A stretch of 64,000 nucleotides of DNA from Thermoplasmata archaeon (GTDB lineage: Archaea; Thermoplasmatota; Thermoplasmata; Lutacidiplasmatales; UBA184). The notes beneath the pieces are model-generated. The model did not search any database. It was not told the DNA's origin and saw only the letters and a program-made list of their open reading frames with translations. Each line of letters begins with the position of its first letter. Positions within the stretch are counted from its first letter, which is position 1. The position numbers and the translations under genes were made by a program. Of this stretch, positions 47,907-56,921 are shown piece after piece. The DNA lies in the NCBI GenBank assembly GCA_022749815.1, contig JAKIWV010000005.1:35783-99782 (forward strand), written 5' to 3'.

Positions 47907-50339
47907 GTGCCGCTTGTAACGAACCTCCCGATTGAGATCCTCGATTACATCGAGACACACGAGCCTCCGCCCGAGGCGGCGTATGGGATCAGCCAAAGAG
48001 AGCTCGCCGGCGCGCTAGGGTACCATCCCTGCTCGATGTCCCGCCCGCTGGCGGACCTTCTCGACGAGGGAAAGCTCCGGGCGCGGCGCGGAAACGTCCG
48101 CGGAGGAGCCCGTAAACAGATTGTTTACACCATGAGCGACCCGGGTCGCCAGTTCCTGCAGAAGCAGACACGCGCCGTCCCTCTCCTTTCCGGCGCCCTT
48201 CCGGCCCCACCGAACCCGTTCGTCGGCCGCAAAGACGAATTGGCATTGCTCAGAGAATACTCGCGGTCGCCGGGCTCGCTAATCGTCGTGGAAGGAGCCC
48301 CGGGAATGGGCAAGACCGCTCTCGTTAGCCGGCATCTTCGCTCCATCAAGGCAGGGCGGGTGCCTTTCTGGTTCGCGGTCCGGGAGGCGAGCTCGCCCCG
48401 GGACCTGACGCTAGGCCTTGCTCACGCTCTGGCGGCGCTCGGGTCGCCACAACTTGCCTACTACGCTCAGCTGCCTCGACAGCCAGTCGGGCGTGAGGTT
48501 GCTAACCTCATCGCAAGGGCCCTGGGCGACCGGCAGTTGGTGGGGGTGATCGACGACGTCCAATTCGCAACGCCGGACCTCCGGCATTTCCTCGAGGACT
48601 TGGTTCCGGGGATCTTGAAGGACCGCGAGGACCTCTTGTTCCTGGTCGGGCAACAGCTTCCCCGGTTCGATTGGACGGAGGTCCCGAACCAGCGGCTGAC
48701 GATCGGTGGACTGGATCGTGCGGCGGCCCACGACCTGACCGACCGACGAGGGGGACTGTCCGACCGGTTCGAACAAGTCTTCCAGGCCAGTCTGGGAAGC
48801 CCGCTTCTGCTTCTCCTCTCCGTCGGGACTCCCGGCGTCGAGGCCTCCTCGGCGACCCTTCCGTCTGTCGTGGTCAGCCGCCTGACCGAGCCTCAGGTCC
48901 GAGGACTTCTTCCGATCGCGCTGGCGAACGAGCCCCTCCCTCTCGCCTGGATCACCGAGACTAGCGAGCTCACCGTAACCGGCTTGACGGAGTTCACTCA
49001 AAGCGGGCTCTTGCAAAAGTCGGGCGGCAACCGAGTCGAGATGCTCCAAGTGGTCCGCAACGCGTTGCTTGACCGAGCGGAGGCGTCTTGGGAGAGGGAG
49101 GCCAGGCTCCAACTCGCACTCTTCTACGGCCGTAGCCACCGCCCCGATGCGCTCCGGGAACGGTTCTTGCACCTCGTCGCGGCGGAGGCTTGGAAGCAGT
49201 CTCTTGATGTGCTCGGTCGGCAGCAGAAAGCCCTCCTGTCGTTGGGGTATTCGGACCACCTGCGGAACGCTCTGCGCCGCTTGACGATGGGGTTGTCCTC
49301 CGGCCCCGGACGGATCAAGGTCCTCCGTGCTGAGGCCAATATCCTTCATCTCCACTCGCAACACGCTGAGGCAGTACTCGCACTCCGTCAAGCCGTGGCC
49401 GAGGCCCAAGGGGACGAGCGGTTGACCGGAGAATGCCTTCTGGAAATGGTCGAACCGCAGATCCGAATGCGGCAAATAGACGAGGCGGCGAGAACGCTCG
49501 AAACGGTCCGCGGTTTGGGACTACTTACGTCGCGCCTCCAGGCCTTGTTCCTGCTCGACGAGTCCAGGATCCTCGACGCCAGGGGCGAGGTCGCGCGAGC
49601 GAAGGATACCTGTTACGAGGCATTCCAGCTCGCCCGCCGATTCCACCACTCCGACGTCGCTCTGCAAAGCGTCGCGAATTGGTCCCGCCTCGCCATCATC
49701 CGGGGCGACCAGGAAGCCGCGCTCGGAACGGTCGACGAGATGCTCCCAGAGGCTCGACGGTCGCAGCGCATGGACATCGTGTTCAACCTACTCCAGACCC
49801 GGGCCCGCGCGTACGCTGAGCTCGGGAAACTCGACCTCGCCGAGTCTGCTATGCTCGAGATAAAGAGGGAATCCGAGGCGCTCGGTTACCTCGGACAGCT
49901 CGCCTACTCTTTGAGCGGACTCTCTGCAATGGCGGCAGAAGCCGGGAAGTGGCCCGAGGCCCTAAGCTACGCGAAGCAGGCGAGTTCGCTGGCCGAGCGG
50001 TTGGGCATCGATACGATCCTAGCCCACACGCTTGCCGTGATGTGCTGGGCGGAGCGAAAGCAAGGTCTGCTCGAGGAGGCACGGCACCATGGCGAGCGAA
50101 GCCTCGCCGTCTTAGCTCGGTTGCCACCTTCGGACACTTCGGTGCTGGCGCACTCGTATCTCGCCGAGGTGTTTGTCGCCATGAAAGACGTCGGGCGGGC
50201 CCGCTCAGAATATGAAGAGGCGTTGAGGCTGACCCGCACCTTGGGGACTGAATGGCTTCGGACGTCGATAGAAAAGGAGATGGTCGAAGCCTTGGGCGAG
50301 TCCCCCGAGACAAGGACCGGCTCGACCTCAACCTCGTAG
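47907..50339 (+). CDS. Large STAND-type ATPase with N-terminal HTH and C-terminal TPR-like repeats
   Basis: This 810-residue protein has an N-terminal wHTH (about 6-85: YGISQRELAGALGYHPCSMS and a RARRGNVRGGARKQIVYTM wing). An AAA_16/STAND ATPase follows with FVGRKDELALL, Walker A GAPGMGKT (130-137) and Walker B VGVIDDVQF. Residues about 450-800 hold TPR-like helical repeats such as ALRQAVAEAQGDERLTGECL and ALSYAKQASSLAERLGI. The domain order is that of MalT/AfsR-like STAND regulators: ligand-triggered oligomerisation and DNA binding. The GTG start lies downstream of the palindrome. A paralogue without an HTH lies at 52625. The regulated genes are unknown. Confidence 0.75.
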   Translation: MPLVTNLPIEILDYIETHEPPPEAAYGISQRELAGALGYHPCSMSRPLADLLDEGKLRARRGNVRGGARKQIVYTMSDPGRQFLQKQTRAVPLLSGALPAPPNPFVGRKDELALLREYSRSPGSLIVVEGAPGMGKTALVSRHLRSIKAGRVPFWFAVREASSPRDLTLGLAHALAALGSPQLAYYAQLPRQPVGREVANLIARALGDRQLVGVIDDVQFATPDLRHFLEDLVPGILKDREDLLFLVGQQLPRFDWTEVPNQRLTIGGLDRAAAHDLTDRRGGLSDRFEQVFQASLGSPLLLLLSVGTPGVEASSATLPSVVVSRLTEPQVRGLLPIALANEPLPLAWITETSELTVTGLTEFTQSGLLQKSGGNRVEMLQVVRNALLDRAEASWEREARLQLALFYGRSHRPDALRERFLHLVAAEAWKQSLDVLGRQQKALLSLGYSDHLRNALRRLTMGLSSGPGRIKVLRAEANILHLHSQHAEAVLALRQAVAEAQGDERLTGECLLEMVEPQIRMRQIDEAARTLETVRGLGLLTSRLQALFLLDESRILDARGEVARAKDTCYEAFQLARRFHHSDVALQSVANWSRLAIIRGDQEAALGTVDEMLPEARRSQRMDIVFNLLQTRARAYAELGKLDLAESAMLEIKRESEALGYLGQLAYSLSGLSAMAAEAGKWPEALSYAKQASSLAERLGIDTILAHTLAVMCWAERKQGLLEEARHHGERSLAVLARLPPSDTSVLAHSYLAEVFVAMKDVGRARSEYEEALRLTRTLGTEWLRTSIEKEMVEALGESPETRTGSTSTS

Positions 50340-50725
50340 GCATGTAACTGGCGTCACCGGTCGAGCGGAAGAGGAATCAGATTCCTCTTGCGAAACGGTT
50401 ACAGTTGATCGTTGTGGACTGGGGGTAGGCACGGAAGCATCCGATTTACACCTCCGGGCCGTCCTTCGGCTGTGGGTACTTCAACGTTTCGTACTGAATC
50501 TGTGCCGGTTCACCGAGTTATACAACGCGCATCTATACCGATGTATACGTATAAAAATGAGGATTCTCATAACGGGCGGAAGCAGAGCGTTCCGCTTGGG
50601 CGAACGCGGGCCATGAACTACGTCGCGTTGACGCGTGCTCCGCGCAGGTGGGGGACATGCCCGGGGGGCGGAAAAACCCTTTGGCGGCGGGCCTCCGTGC
50701 TGGAAACTCCCCGAATCGAGAGCGC
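50340..50725. other. 386-bp region with an AT-rich promoter-like element but no gene
   Basis: TATACGTATA (about 50543-50552) with following AAAAATG resembles a TATA element. Directly after it, ATG 50557 opens a 19-codon frame MRILITGGSRAFRLGERGP, similar to the Rossmann start of an SDR, which stops at once. This could be a remnant. Nothing else is supported. Confidence 0.3.
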
Positions 50726-51346
50726 TCAGTCCGTCGGCTGGAACAGGTTGGCTTTCCTCATCCGGTGGATCACCTTCACGTCGTCCACGTCGTACCGCGT
50801 CTCCATCCAGGGATCCGCTACGTTCGAGTAACCGCGAACTTCCCAGAAACCTGGCTCATCCTTTTCGACAAACCGGAGTCCCCGGAGCCATTTCGCGCTC
50901 TTGTAAAAGTACCGCCTCGGAACGAACATACGGACCGGCCCACCGTGTTCCGGCGGCAGGGGGGCGTTGTCGTACGTGTGCGCGATGAGGACTGTGTCCT
51001 CCATCAGAGGCTCGATCGGGAGCGACGTGGTGAACCGCTGCTCGCACTCCATCACAACAAAATGGGCATTGGGGTGCGGCCGGACACGGTCGGCAATCGA
51101 CCGGAAGGGGACTCCGACCCAGGTGGTGTCGAGCTTGGTCCACGACGTCACGCAATGGATGTCGGTCGTGACCGTCTTCTGGGGCATCGCGAGGAGGTCG
51201 GCGAACGAGAGCGTCTGGGGAAACTCGATTGCTCCCGAGAGTTTCAACGTCCAGTTCTCCCTCGTGAGTGAATAGGGGACGGTCCCCGCGTGGAGGATCG
51301 GATAGCCCTTCGTGATCACTTGCCCGGGGGGGATGCGCGCGTTCAC
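50726..51346 (-). CDS. Sulfite oxidase-fold molybdopterin enzyme
   Basis: The 206-residue protein is of the SUOX/MsrP-type molybdopterin fold: NWTLKLSGAIEFPQTLSFADL, then TTDIHCVTSWTKLDTTWVGVPF, with the Mo-ligand Cys65 in HCVTSW, and the LPPEHGGPVRMFVPRRYFYKSAKWLRGL region. Similar archaeal single-domain proteins are cytoplasmic. There is no twin-arginine signal, so it probably acts in the cytoplasm. Substrate is uncertain (sulfite or a sulfoxide). The MoaB/MoaC genes at 4.9-5.9 kb could supply the cofactor. The start is GTG. Residue length is about the minimal catalytic domain. Confidence 0.85.
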   Translation of the reverse strand: MNARIPPGQVITKGYPILHAGTVPYSLTRENWTLKLSGAIEFPQTLSFADLLAMPQKTVTTDIHCVTSWTKLDTTWVGVPFRSIADRVRPHPNAHFVVMECEQRFTTSLPIEPLMEDTVLIAHTYDNAPLPPEHGGPVRMFVPRRYFYKSAKWLRGLRFVEKDEPGFWEVRGYSNVADPWMETRYDVDDVKVIHRMRKANLFQPTD

Positions 51347-51420
51347 GGGGATCTCCGGGGCTCGGGGGTTGTCATGTCCCTCTCCCGAATACTTCTTCCG
51401 GCGGGGGGGCTACCCGATTA

Positions 51421-52485
51421 TCATTTCCCGACCGGTCGGATCTTGACTTCATCGCCAGTCCACTCGAACTTGAGGCGCCGCCGCGGTTGCCATTTCTTCC
51501 GGTGGTCCCACAGCCCTCCGGCAAGCAACGGGAGCCCGATCGAAGCCTCGATGCGGGCGGTAGCGCGGGTCGCAGTCTTTGAGATCTTGCCCCACGACTG
51601 GGCCTCGTCGAGCGTGCTGCCGGAGAGCCCTCCCCAATCCGGAACGTCGGTGGTGATCTGCAGTGCATAGAAATGTCCCTCGCCTTCGCGTTGGAAGGCG
51701 TAGTTCGCCATCACGATCCCGTCGTTGATCCAGTTCTTGGGCGTCCCACCCCCGACATAGATGACCGCGGTCCGCGGTGAGTGGGTCAGGATCTGTACGA
51801 GCTCGAAGTTATCGCGGATGGAGTCGAGGAGGAAACGGGGCCTTCCCCGGTGCGCTTGGTAGTAGAGCGTGAGCCCGATCCCGATCGAGCTGTCGATGAG
51901 CGCCGGGGAAAAGACCGGGATCCCCCGGCGCGCCGCCGTGGCCAGTATCGACTCCCGGTCGTCGAAGTTCCTTCCGAGGAACTCGAGGTACTCGCGGGAC
52001 GAGGCGGGCCGTTGTGGAAACTTGTTCGTGACGCGGCCGATCTCTCGGTCGGTGTCCTCGAATTTTAGCTCGTCGACGTACGTGTCGTAAATACGGTCCA
52101 GGTACAAATCCCGAAGCCGCCGGTCGTCGGCGAGCGGGGTGCCCATCCAATGCTGGCCCCCAACGGTCTGGTAGAGGTCTTGATAGAGGATCGCTCCGGT
52201 GGATACGACGACGTCGACCACCCCCCATTCGATTAGGTCCCGAAGCACCTTCCGGAGACCGGCCGCGATGAGCGGGCCGGTCAATCCCAGAAAGACGGTG
52301 GGCCGGCGCCGGTCCGTCAGCGCGTTTTCCCACACGCCGAGGCACTGAGCGAGGTTGCGAGCTTGGATGGAAGTGGACCGAAACGCATCCATCAAGTCGC
52401 CTACCCCGTGAACCCGGGAAACGTCGACCGGGGTGATGGTCTTTCGAAGGTACGGCCGGCGTCCGGCGTCCAGTCGCTTAGGCAC
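51421..52485 (-). CDS. dys: Deoxyhypusine synthase
   Basis: This 354-residue enzyme uses NAD and spermidine to modify Lys of translation factor aIF5A. Marker segments are the N-terminal DVSRVHGVGDLMDAF, FLGLTGPLIAAGLRKVL, DVVVSTGAILYQDLYQ, IPVFSPALIDSSIGIGL, VIYVGGGTPKNWINDG and the catalytic DEAQSWGKIS with Lys300 (the human Lys329 region). It is full length. A TATA-like CTTTATTCC near 52507-52515 lies 22-30 nt before the GTG, giving a leaderless mRNA. The gene for aIF5A is not in this window. The gene is typical of archaea and eukaryotes. Confidence 0.93.
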   Translation of the reverse strand: MPKRLDAGRRPYLRKTITPVDVSRVHGVGDLMDAFRSTSIQARNLAQCLGVWENALTDRRRPTVFLGLTGPLIAAGLRKVLRDLIEWGVVDVVVSTGAILYQDLYQTVGGQHWMGTPLADDRRLRDLYLDRIYDTYVDELKFEDTDREIGRVTNKFPQRPASSREYLEFLGRNFDDRESILATAARRGIPVFSPALIDSSIGIGLTLYYQAHRGRPRFLLDSIRDNFELVQILTHSPRTAVIYVGGGTPKNWINDGIVMANYAFQREGEGHFYALQITTDVPDWGGLSGSTLDEAQSWGKISKTATRATARIEASIGLPLLAGGLWDHRKKWQPRRRLKFEWTGDEVKIRPVGK

Positions 52486-52624
52486 GTCGGCGGCAACCGC
52501 GGCGCGGAATAAAGAAGTCGGTCGGGGGCCTCGGCCCGGCGGACCGGCGCGACTTCGGGACGGCGCGGCCCGTCGTCCACCCTGTTAAATCCGAGCCTCG
52601 ACCCATCTACTTCGAGGACCGGGA

Positions 52625-54835
52625 ATGCCCCAGCCGCCAGCCTTCTTACGGGCGTACGCCGGCCTCGAGGTCCATTCAGGTCGCACGATCGCTCTCGCCG
52701 GCCCCCCGACGAGCGGTAAGAGCGCCCGGATCGCCGAGCTCCGCGTCGAGCTCGAGAAGCGGAACGTGATCGTGCTGACGACCGAAGGATCGTATCGGGA
52801 CCGCGAGGTAGATTATGGGGCCTTGGCACCCCTTTGGCCGCAATTCTCGGAGAAACTCGGCCAATCTCCGGGACTCGCCCCCCTCCAAATCCCGCTGGGA
52901 ATCGCGGACGTATTCGGAGCGGACGGGCTGCCCTCGATGGGCGGTCGTCGCCGGACCCGCGTCGGAGGCCGGAGCCCCTTCGCCCCCGGCCCGCGGACAG
53001 GCTCCGGCGGCTTCGAGAGCCTCACGGCGGTGTGGACCGGCCTTTCCGAACGATTTCGGGCGGGCTCGGCGATCGACCTCGCCCTGCTCATCGAGGATGC
53101 CACGCTCCTCGACCCGGCGAGTCGTACCCTGCTCCTGGAGCTCTCTCGACTGGCGCGCCGGCGCCCGTTCCTTCTCGTCCTCGAGCTCGATTCCTCGCTC
53201 CCGTCATTTAGTCAATGGGAGGAGGAGCTCCTCGGCCGGCCCGACGTGGACTGGATCCGGCTCCGCCACCCGCACGCGGATGTCCGGGAGACCGACCGCC
53301 TCCAGGAGATCCTCGCCTCCCTACCGGACCCCACGCGACGGCTCGTCGGATTTGTGGCTCTTTTGGATGGGTCCACTTCGGAGGTCGTCCTCGCCCGGAT
53401 CGCACGGCGCAGGACCTCCGAGCTGAGCGAGCTCCTAGGCCCCGCGCTCGCCGCCAACCTTCTGAAGGTCGGTGAGGGCCGGATCTCTGTTGCGCACGAA
53501 TCCTGGGTCGATCACCTGATCGAGAGCCTGCCGGAGGAGACTCGTCGGGAAATGCACCGCATCGTGGCGGAAGGGCTGGAGGCTCTCAGCCCCGAGCCGG
53601 ACCTCCAACGCCGGTTCCAGATCGCCGACCACTATTTCCAAGCCGAACCCGGCCCCACAGCGCTCCGTCATCTCGTGGACGCGGCGCACCTGGCCGAGCG
53701 CGTACTGGCATTCGACCTGGCCGAAGCGGCCGTGGAGAAGGCCATCGCTTGCATCCCTCCCGCGCCCAACCCGGGCCAGGCCGAGCTGGCGGTCGAGCTT
53801 CGGATCCTACGGGCGAAGCTGCTGTCGTTCGGTGGACGCCCGTCAGAAGCGGAGTCGATGATCCGGGAAGCGATCGAGGAATCGCTCCTTCATCGACCCA
53901 CGGAGAGCCGGATGGAGGAGCTCCTGTTTCCGTTGGCCCAAGTAGTCTACACGCTGGGGCCACGCCCGACGCTCCGGGAGGTGCTGACGGAGGCCTCGGA
54001 CCGGCTGCAGAGGGCCAAGTGGTCTGGGCCGGAAGCGGTGGCTCGAACGCATCTCGCCTACCTCGAGATGATCGGGGCCCGCGTCGCGGAGGCGGAGAGG
54101 GAAGTGTCGAAGGCTCACCCGCTCTCGGGACGTCCTGGGGAAGCGCTGGCGCAGATCGTGGTGCTGCTGTTCGACGCGATGCTCCAGCTCTGGAACGCGG
54201 GCCAGGCCACCCCGGCGGTGCCGCGCACGCTCGAGGCGGCCCGGCACCTGCTCCGGGGCGCCCACCTGTCCGAGCTCGACCTCCTCGCTGAGGCGGTCGA
54301 AGCCCGGGCGACGGAACTCCAGGACGGCCTCGAAGCCGGTCTCAGGGTCATTGACCGCGGCCTGGTCGTTGCGGAGCGGACCGGAACGCTCTGGCTCGAG
54401 CTCTACCTGAGGAACCAGCGGGTACATGCGTTGCTGGCGGGGACCGACCCGGAGGCGGTGCGCCTCGCCCTCCGTCGGTCCCAATACCTCGTGGAGACGC
54501 TTCACCTCGTTCCGCCGAGCTCTCCGCTGTTCCGGGTCTGGGGCTTCGAGGCCCGCCTCGCCCTGATGCAGGGTCGGATCGAGGAGGCACGGGAAGGGTG
54601 GCTCGACGTGCTGGCGCACAGCATGTACTCCCACCTCCCCCGAACGCGAGCTCAGGCGCTCTTCCGACTGGCGAGCCTGGATGTCGAGTTGGAGGCGAAC
54701 GATCGGGCCAAGCTTCGGCTGGACGAGCTCCGCCAGGAGGGTCTGGAAGCGTTCCTGCCGGCCCGTCTCGCGAGCGCGCTCCCCGCACTCGCCGAGCAGG
54801 TCGAGCGGGCCGCGAAGGCCGAACGGTCAGATTAG
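52625..54835 (+). CDS. STAND/AAA ATPase with TPR-like C terminus
   Basis: The 736-residue protein starts directly with the ATPase: Walker A GPPTSGKS (26-33), Walker B ALLIEDAT (about 156-163) and the LSRLARRRPFLLVLELD sensor strand. The C-terminal 380 residues (about 345-720) hold TPR-like helices such as AYLEMIGARVAEAEREVSKA and ARLALMQGRIEEAREG. No HTH precedes it, unlike the STAND protein at 47907, with which it shares domain order and repeat style. It may be a signalling partner or effector. Its TATA-like GTTAAATCC (about 52582) suits a leader. The stop overlaps that of the GDT1-like gene. Confidence 0.7.
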   Translation: MPQPPAFLRAYAGLEVHSGRTIALAGPPTSGKSARIAELRVELEKRNVIVLTTEGSYRDREVDYGALAPLWPQFSEKLGQSPGLAPLQIPLGIADVFGADGLPSMGGRRRTRVGGRSPFAPGPRTGSGGFESLTAVWTGLSERFRAGSAIDLALLIEDATLLDPASRTLLLELSRLARRRPFLLVLELDSSLPSFSQWEEELLGRPDVDWIRLRHPHADVRETDRLQEILASLPDPTRRLVGFVALLDGSTSEVVLARIARRRTSELSELLGPALAANLLKVGEGRISVAHESWVDHLIESLPEETRREMHRIVAEGLEALSPEPDLQRRFQIADHYFQAEPGPTALRHLVDAAHLAERVLAFDLAEAAVEKAIACIPPAPNPGQAELAVELRILRAKLLSFGGRPSEAESMIREAIEESLLHRPTESRMEELLFPLAQVVYTLGPRPTLREVLTEASDRLQRAKWSGPEAVARTHLAYLEMIGARVAEAEREVSKAHPLSGRPGEALAQIVVLLFDAMLQLWNAGQATPAVPRTLEAARHLLRGAHLSELDLLAEAVEARATELQDGLEAGLRVIDRGLVVAERTGTLWLELYLRNQRVHALLAGTDPEAVRLALRRSQYLVETLHLVPPSSPLFRVWGFEARLALMQGRIEEAREGWLDVLAHSMYSHLPRTRAQALFRLASLDVELEANDRAKLRLDELRQEGLEAFLPARLASALPALAEQVERAAKAERSD

Positions 54836-55434
54836 CCGAGAATCCCCCCGAAGAGGCCGGGGTCGAGGGCGTAGAGTATCGTTATCGCCCCCGCGACCCC
54901 CAAGATCACGACGACGAGCTGCTCGAGCAGCCGGGGCTCCACCCGGGCTCCGAGTCGCGAGCCCACGAACGCGGAGAACCCTGCGACGCACGCCAACGCG
55001 AGGGACGCCGCGAGGAACACCACGAGCAATGCCCCGAATTCGACGGCGAACAGGATCGTGAAGATCATCGTCGTATCGCCCAGCTCGAGCAAAAAAATCA
55101 TCAGGAAAGCGGCGGCGAACGCCGAACGTCCGGTTGGGGGCTGGCGGTCCTGTTCTGGCACGACCAAAAGGTACGCCGCATAGGCGAGCAGTACGACCCC
55201 GCCGCCGACCCGGACCCAGACGAGCTGCTGGTGGAACGCGGCCTCCAGGCTCCCGCCAACGCCGACGGAGATGGCGGAAGTCAGGACGAAGGCCGTCGCG
55301 GCCCCCGCCCAGCTCTCCAGGGCCGGATGCTTTGATGTGAAGGCGATCAGCGCGAAGCTGGTCCGGTCCAGAAGTTCGAGCCCGCCGATGAACGCAAAGA
55401 CGAAGGCGAAGGTGAACAGCACGCCGGACGCCAC
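54832..55434 (-). CDS. GDT1/UPF0016 family transporter
   Basis: The 200-residue protein has six helices in two halves, each with the acidic motif of the family. The second half has the classical FLLELGDTTM (E-L-G-D-T), while the first has GGLELLDRTS, with L-L-D where the family has x-G-D. UPF0016 proteins export Mn2+ or Ca2+ (and exchange H+) at membranes. Gly to Leu in the first motif is unusual and may alter selectivity. The GTG start is 21 nt after pyrI's stop, so it is the last gene of the pyrBI transcript. Loss of the Gly should be checked against the family. Confidence 0.72.
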   Translation of the reverse strand: MASGVLFTFAFVFAFIGGLELLDRTSFALIAFTSKHPALESWAGAATAFVLTSAISVGVGGSLEAAFHQQLVWVRVGGGVVLLAYAAYLLVVPEQDRQPPTGRSAFAAAFLMIFLLELGDTTMIFTILFAVEFGALLVVFLAASLALACVAGFSAFVGSRLGARVEPRLLEQLVVVILGVAGAITILYALDPGLFGGILG

Positions 55435-55455
55435 GGCCGAATCCCGTGCGACGCG

Positions 55456-55923
55456 TCAGATCAGGTGCGAGAGGAAATCGTCCATCTGACGCTCGCAGTA
55501 GATACATCGGAGCACGACCGGTCGCCGCCGAGCGACGTCGAACTCGCTTTCCACGGGTTCGCCCCGGTTGGTGATGCAGTTCGGGTTGGGACACCGCGCC
55601 ACGCCAACGATCCGTTCGGGCAGGTCCACCGTTCGTTTCTCTCGAACCTTGTAGTCTCGGATAATGGAGATCGTGGCGGTGGGGGCGATCAGCGCGATGG
55701 CGTTCACCTTCCGCGGCGACAGCTCCATGTTCTCGACCTTGACGATGTCCTTCCATCCCATCTTTTGGCTCCGAACATGGAGCGCGACGGAGACCGTGGA
55801 ATCCTTGTCCAGGTCACCGACGCCGATGATCCGGAGGACCTCGAGCGAGAGTCCGTTCCCGATGTGGTCGATGACGGTCCCGTTCTTGATCGGGGTGATC
55901 TTGAGCTCGCGGGGAGCGGCCAT
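55456..55923 (-). CDS. pyrI: Aspartate carbamoyltransferase regulatory subunit
   Basis: This 155-residue protein has the PyrI fold: an N-terminal allosteric domain (LKITPIKNGTVIDHIGNGLS) and a zinc domain with CPNPNC (Cys111, Cys116) and CIYC (Cys140, Cys143). It forms dodecamers with PyrB and lets CTP inhibit and ATP stimulate aspartate carbamoylation, the first committed step of pyrimidine synthesis. It starts 5 nt after the pyrB stop. PyrI is found in archaea and enteric bacteria. Confidence 0.95.
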   Translation of the reverse strand: MAAPRELKITPIKNGTVIDHIGNGLSLEVLRIIGVGDLDKDSTVSVALHVRSQKMGWKDIVKVENMELSPRKVNAIALIAPTATISIIRDYKVREKRTVDLPERIVGVARCPNPNCITNRGEPVESEFDVARRRPVVLRCIYCERQMDDFLSHLI

Positions 55924-55928
55924 CCGCG

Positions 55929-56861
55929 CTAGGCCCCCTTCCCCTTCAGGACCAGTGAGAGGAGCGCCATCCGGACCGGGACGCCAAGGAACGCCTGGCG
56001 GAAGTAAGCGGCGTGGGGGCTCCCGTCCACTTCGGGGGCGATCTCCCCCAGCCGCGGGAGCGGGTGCATGACGATGAGCCGTTGCTTCGCGCCAGCGAGA
56101 ACGGAGTTGTCGATCCGGTAGGATCCGGCCACTTTGGCGTATTCCGCCTCATCGCCGAACCGCTCTTTCTGGATTCGGGTCACGTACAGCACGTCGGCGT
56201 CTCGGACCGCCCGATGGAGCTGCTCCTCTTCGCGGACCCGGGCCCCCAGCTGGTCCAGATGTTCGGTTACCTCGTCCGGCAGTTTGAGGGACGGCGGCGA
56301 GATCAACACCATCTCGGCGCCGAAGAGAGCCAATGCGTGCGCGAGAGAGTGGACCGTGCGCCCATACTTGAGGTCCCCGAGGAGGACGACCCGGAGTCCA
56401 CTCAGGGTCCCGTGGGCCTCCTGGATCGTCGCGAGGTCGAGCAAGGTTTGGGTCGGGTGTTGGCCCGCCCCGTCCCCGGCGTTGATCACCGGTTTGTCCG
56501 ACATCTCGGCGGCGAGCCGCGCCGCCCCCTCGTTCGGGTGTCGAAGTACGAGTGCGTCGGCGTAGCCGGAGAGCATCCGGACCGTGTCCGAGAGCGTCTC
56601 GCCCTTCACGACGGAGCTCGTCGCCGGGTCCGCAATCGTGATGCAGCGTGCTCCAAGCCGCTGGGCCGCGGTTTCGAAAGAAAGTCTTGTCCTAGTGGAC
56701 GGTTCCAAGAAGGCAAGAGCCAGGATGATCCCGTCGAGTCGGCGGTCGATCTTCGACCCTTCGGCGATCGGGATCATGCGATGGGCGACCTTTAGGACCT
56801 CCTCAATCTCTTCGCGGGAAAGGTCGCGGATCGAAATGATGTCGCGGCCTTTGAGCGCCAT
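55929..56861 (-). CDS. pyrB: Aspartate carbamoyltransferase catalytic subunit
   Basis: This 310-residue enzyme condenses carbamoyl phosphate with aspartate. It has STRTR (55-59) in the carbamoyl-phosphate loop, AADPATSSVVKGETLSDT with the SVVKGE loop, the HPTQ motif (135-138) and the HPLPR segment. The ATG at 56861 has a TATA-like GATTATGTTC near 56885-56894, 25-30 nt upstream. It leads the operon pyrB-pyrI-GDT1-like. The promoter region is shared with the divergent EamA gene. Confidence 0.96.
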   Translation of the reverse strand: MALKGRDIISIRDLSREEIEEVLKVAHRMIPIAEGSKIDRRLDGIILALAFLEPSTRTRLSFETAAQRLGARCITIADPATSSVVKGETLSDTVRMLSGYADALVLRHPNEGAARLAAEMSDKPVINAGDGAGQHPTQTLLDLATIQEAHGTLSGLRVVLLGDLKYGRTVHSLAHALALFGAEMVLISPPSLKLPDEVTEHLDQLGARVREEEQLHRAVRDADVLYVTRIQKERFGDEAEYAKVAGSYRIDNSVLAGAKQRLIVMHPLPRLGEIAPEVDGSPHAAYFRQAFLGVPVRMALLSLVLKGKGA

Positions 56862-56921
56862 CGCGTGCGCGCAGTAGGGGAGCGAACATAATCATTGTCC
56901 TGCTGGTCGGCCGTCGATTCC
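56862..56921. promoter_or_regulatory. Divergent promoter between pyrB and the EamA transporter gene
   Basis: This 60-bp gap holds ACATAATCATTG near 56886-56897. On the minus strand it reads as a TATA for pyrB about 27 nt from its ATG, and on the plus strand for the gene starting at 56922. The same AT-rich core may serve both. Confidence 0.4.
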
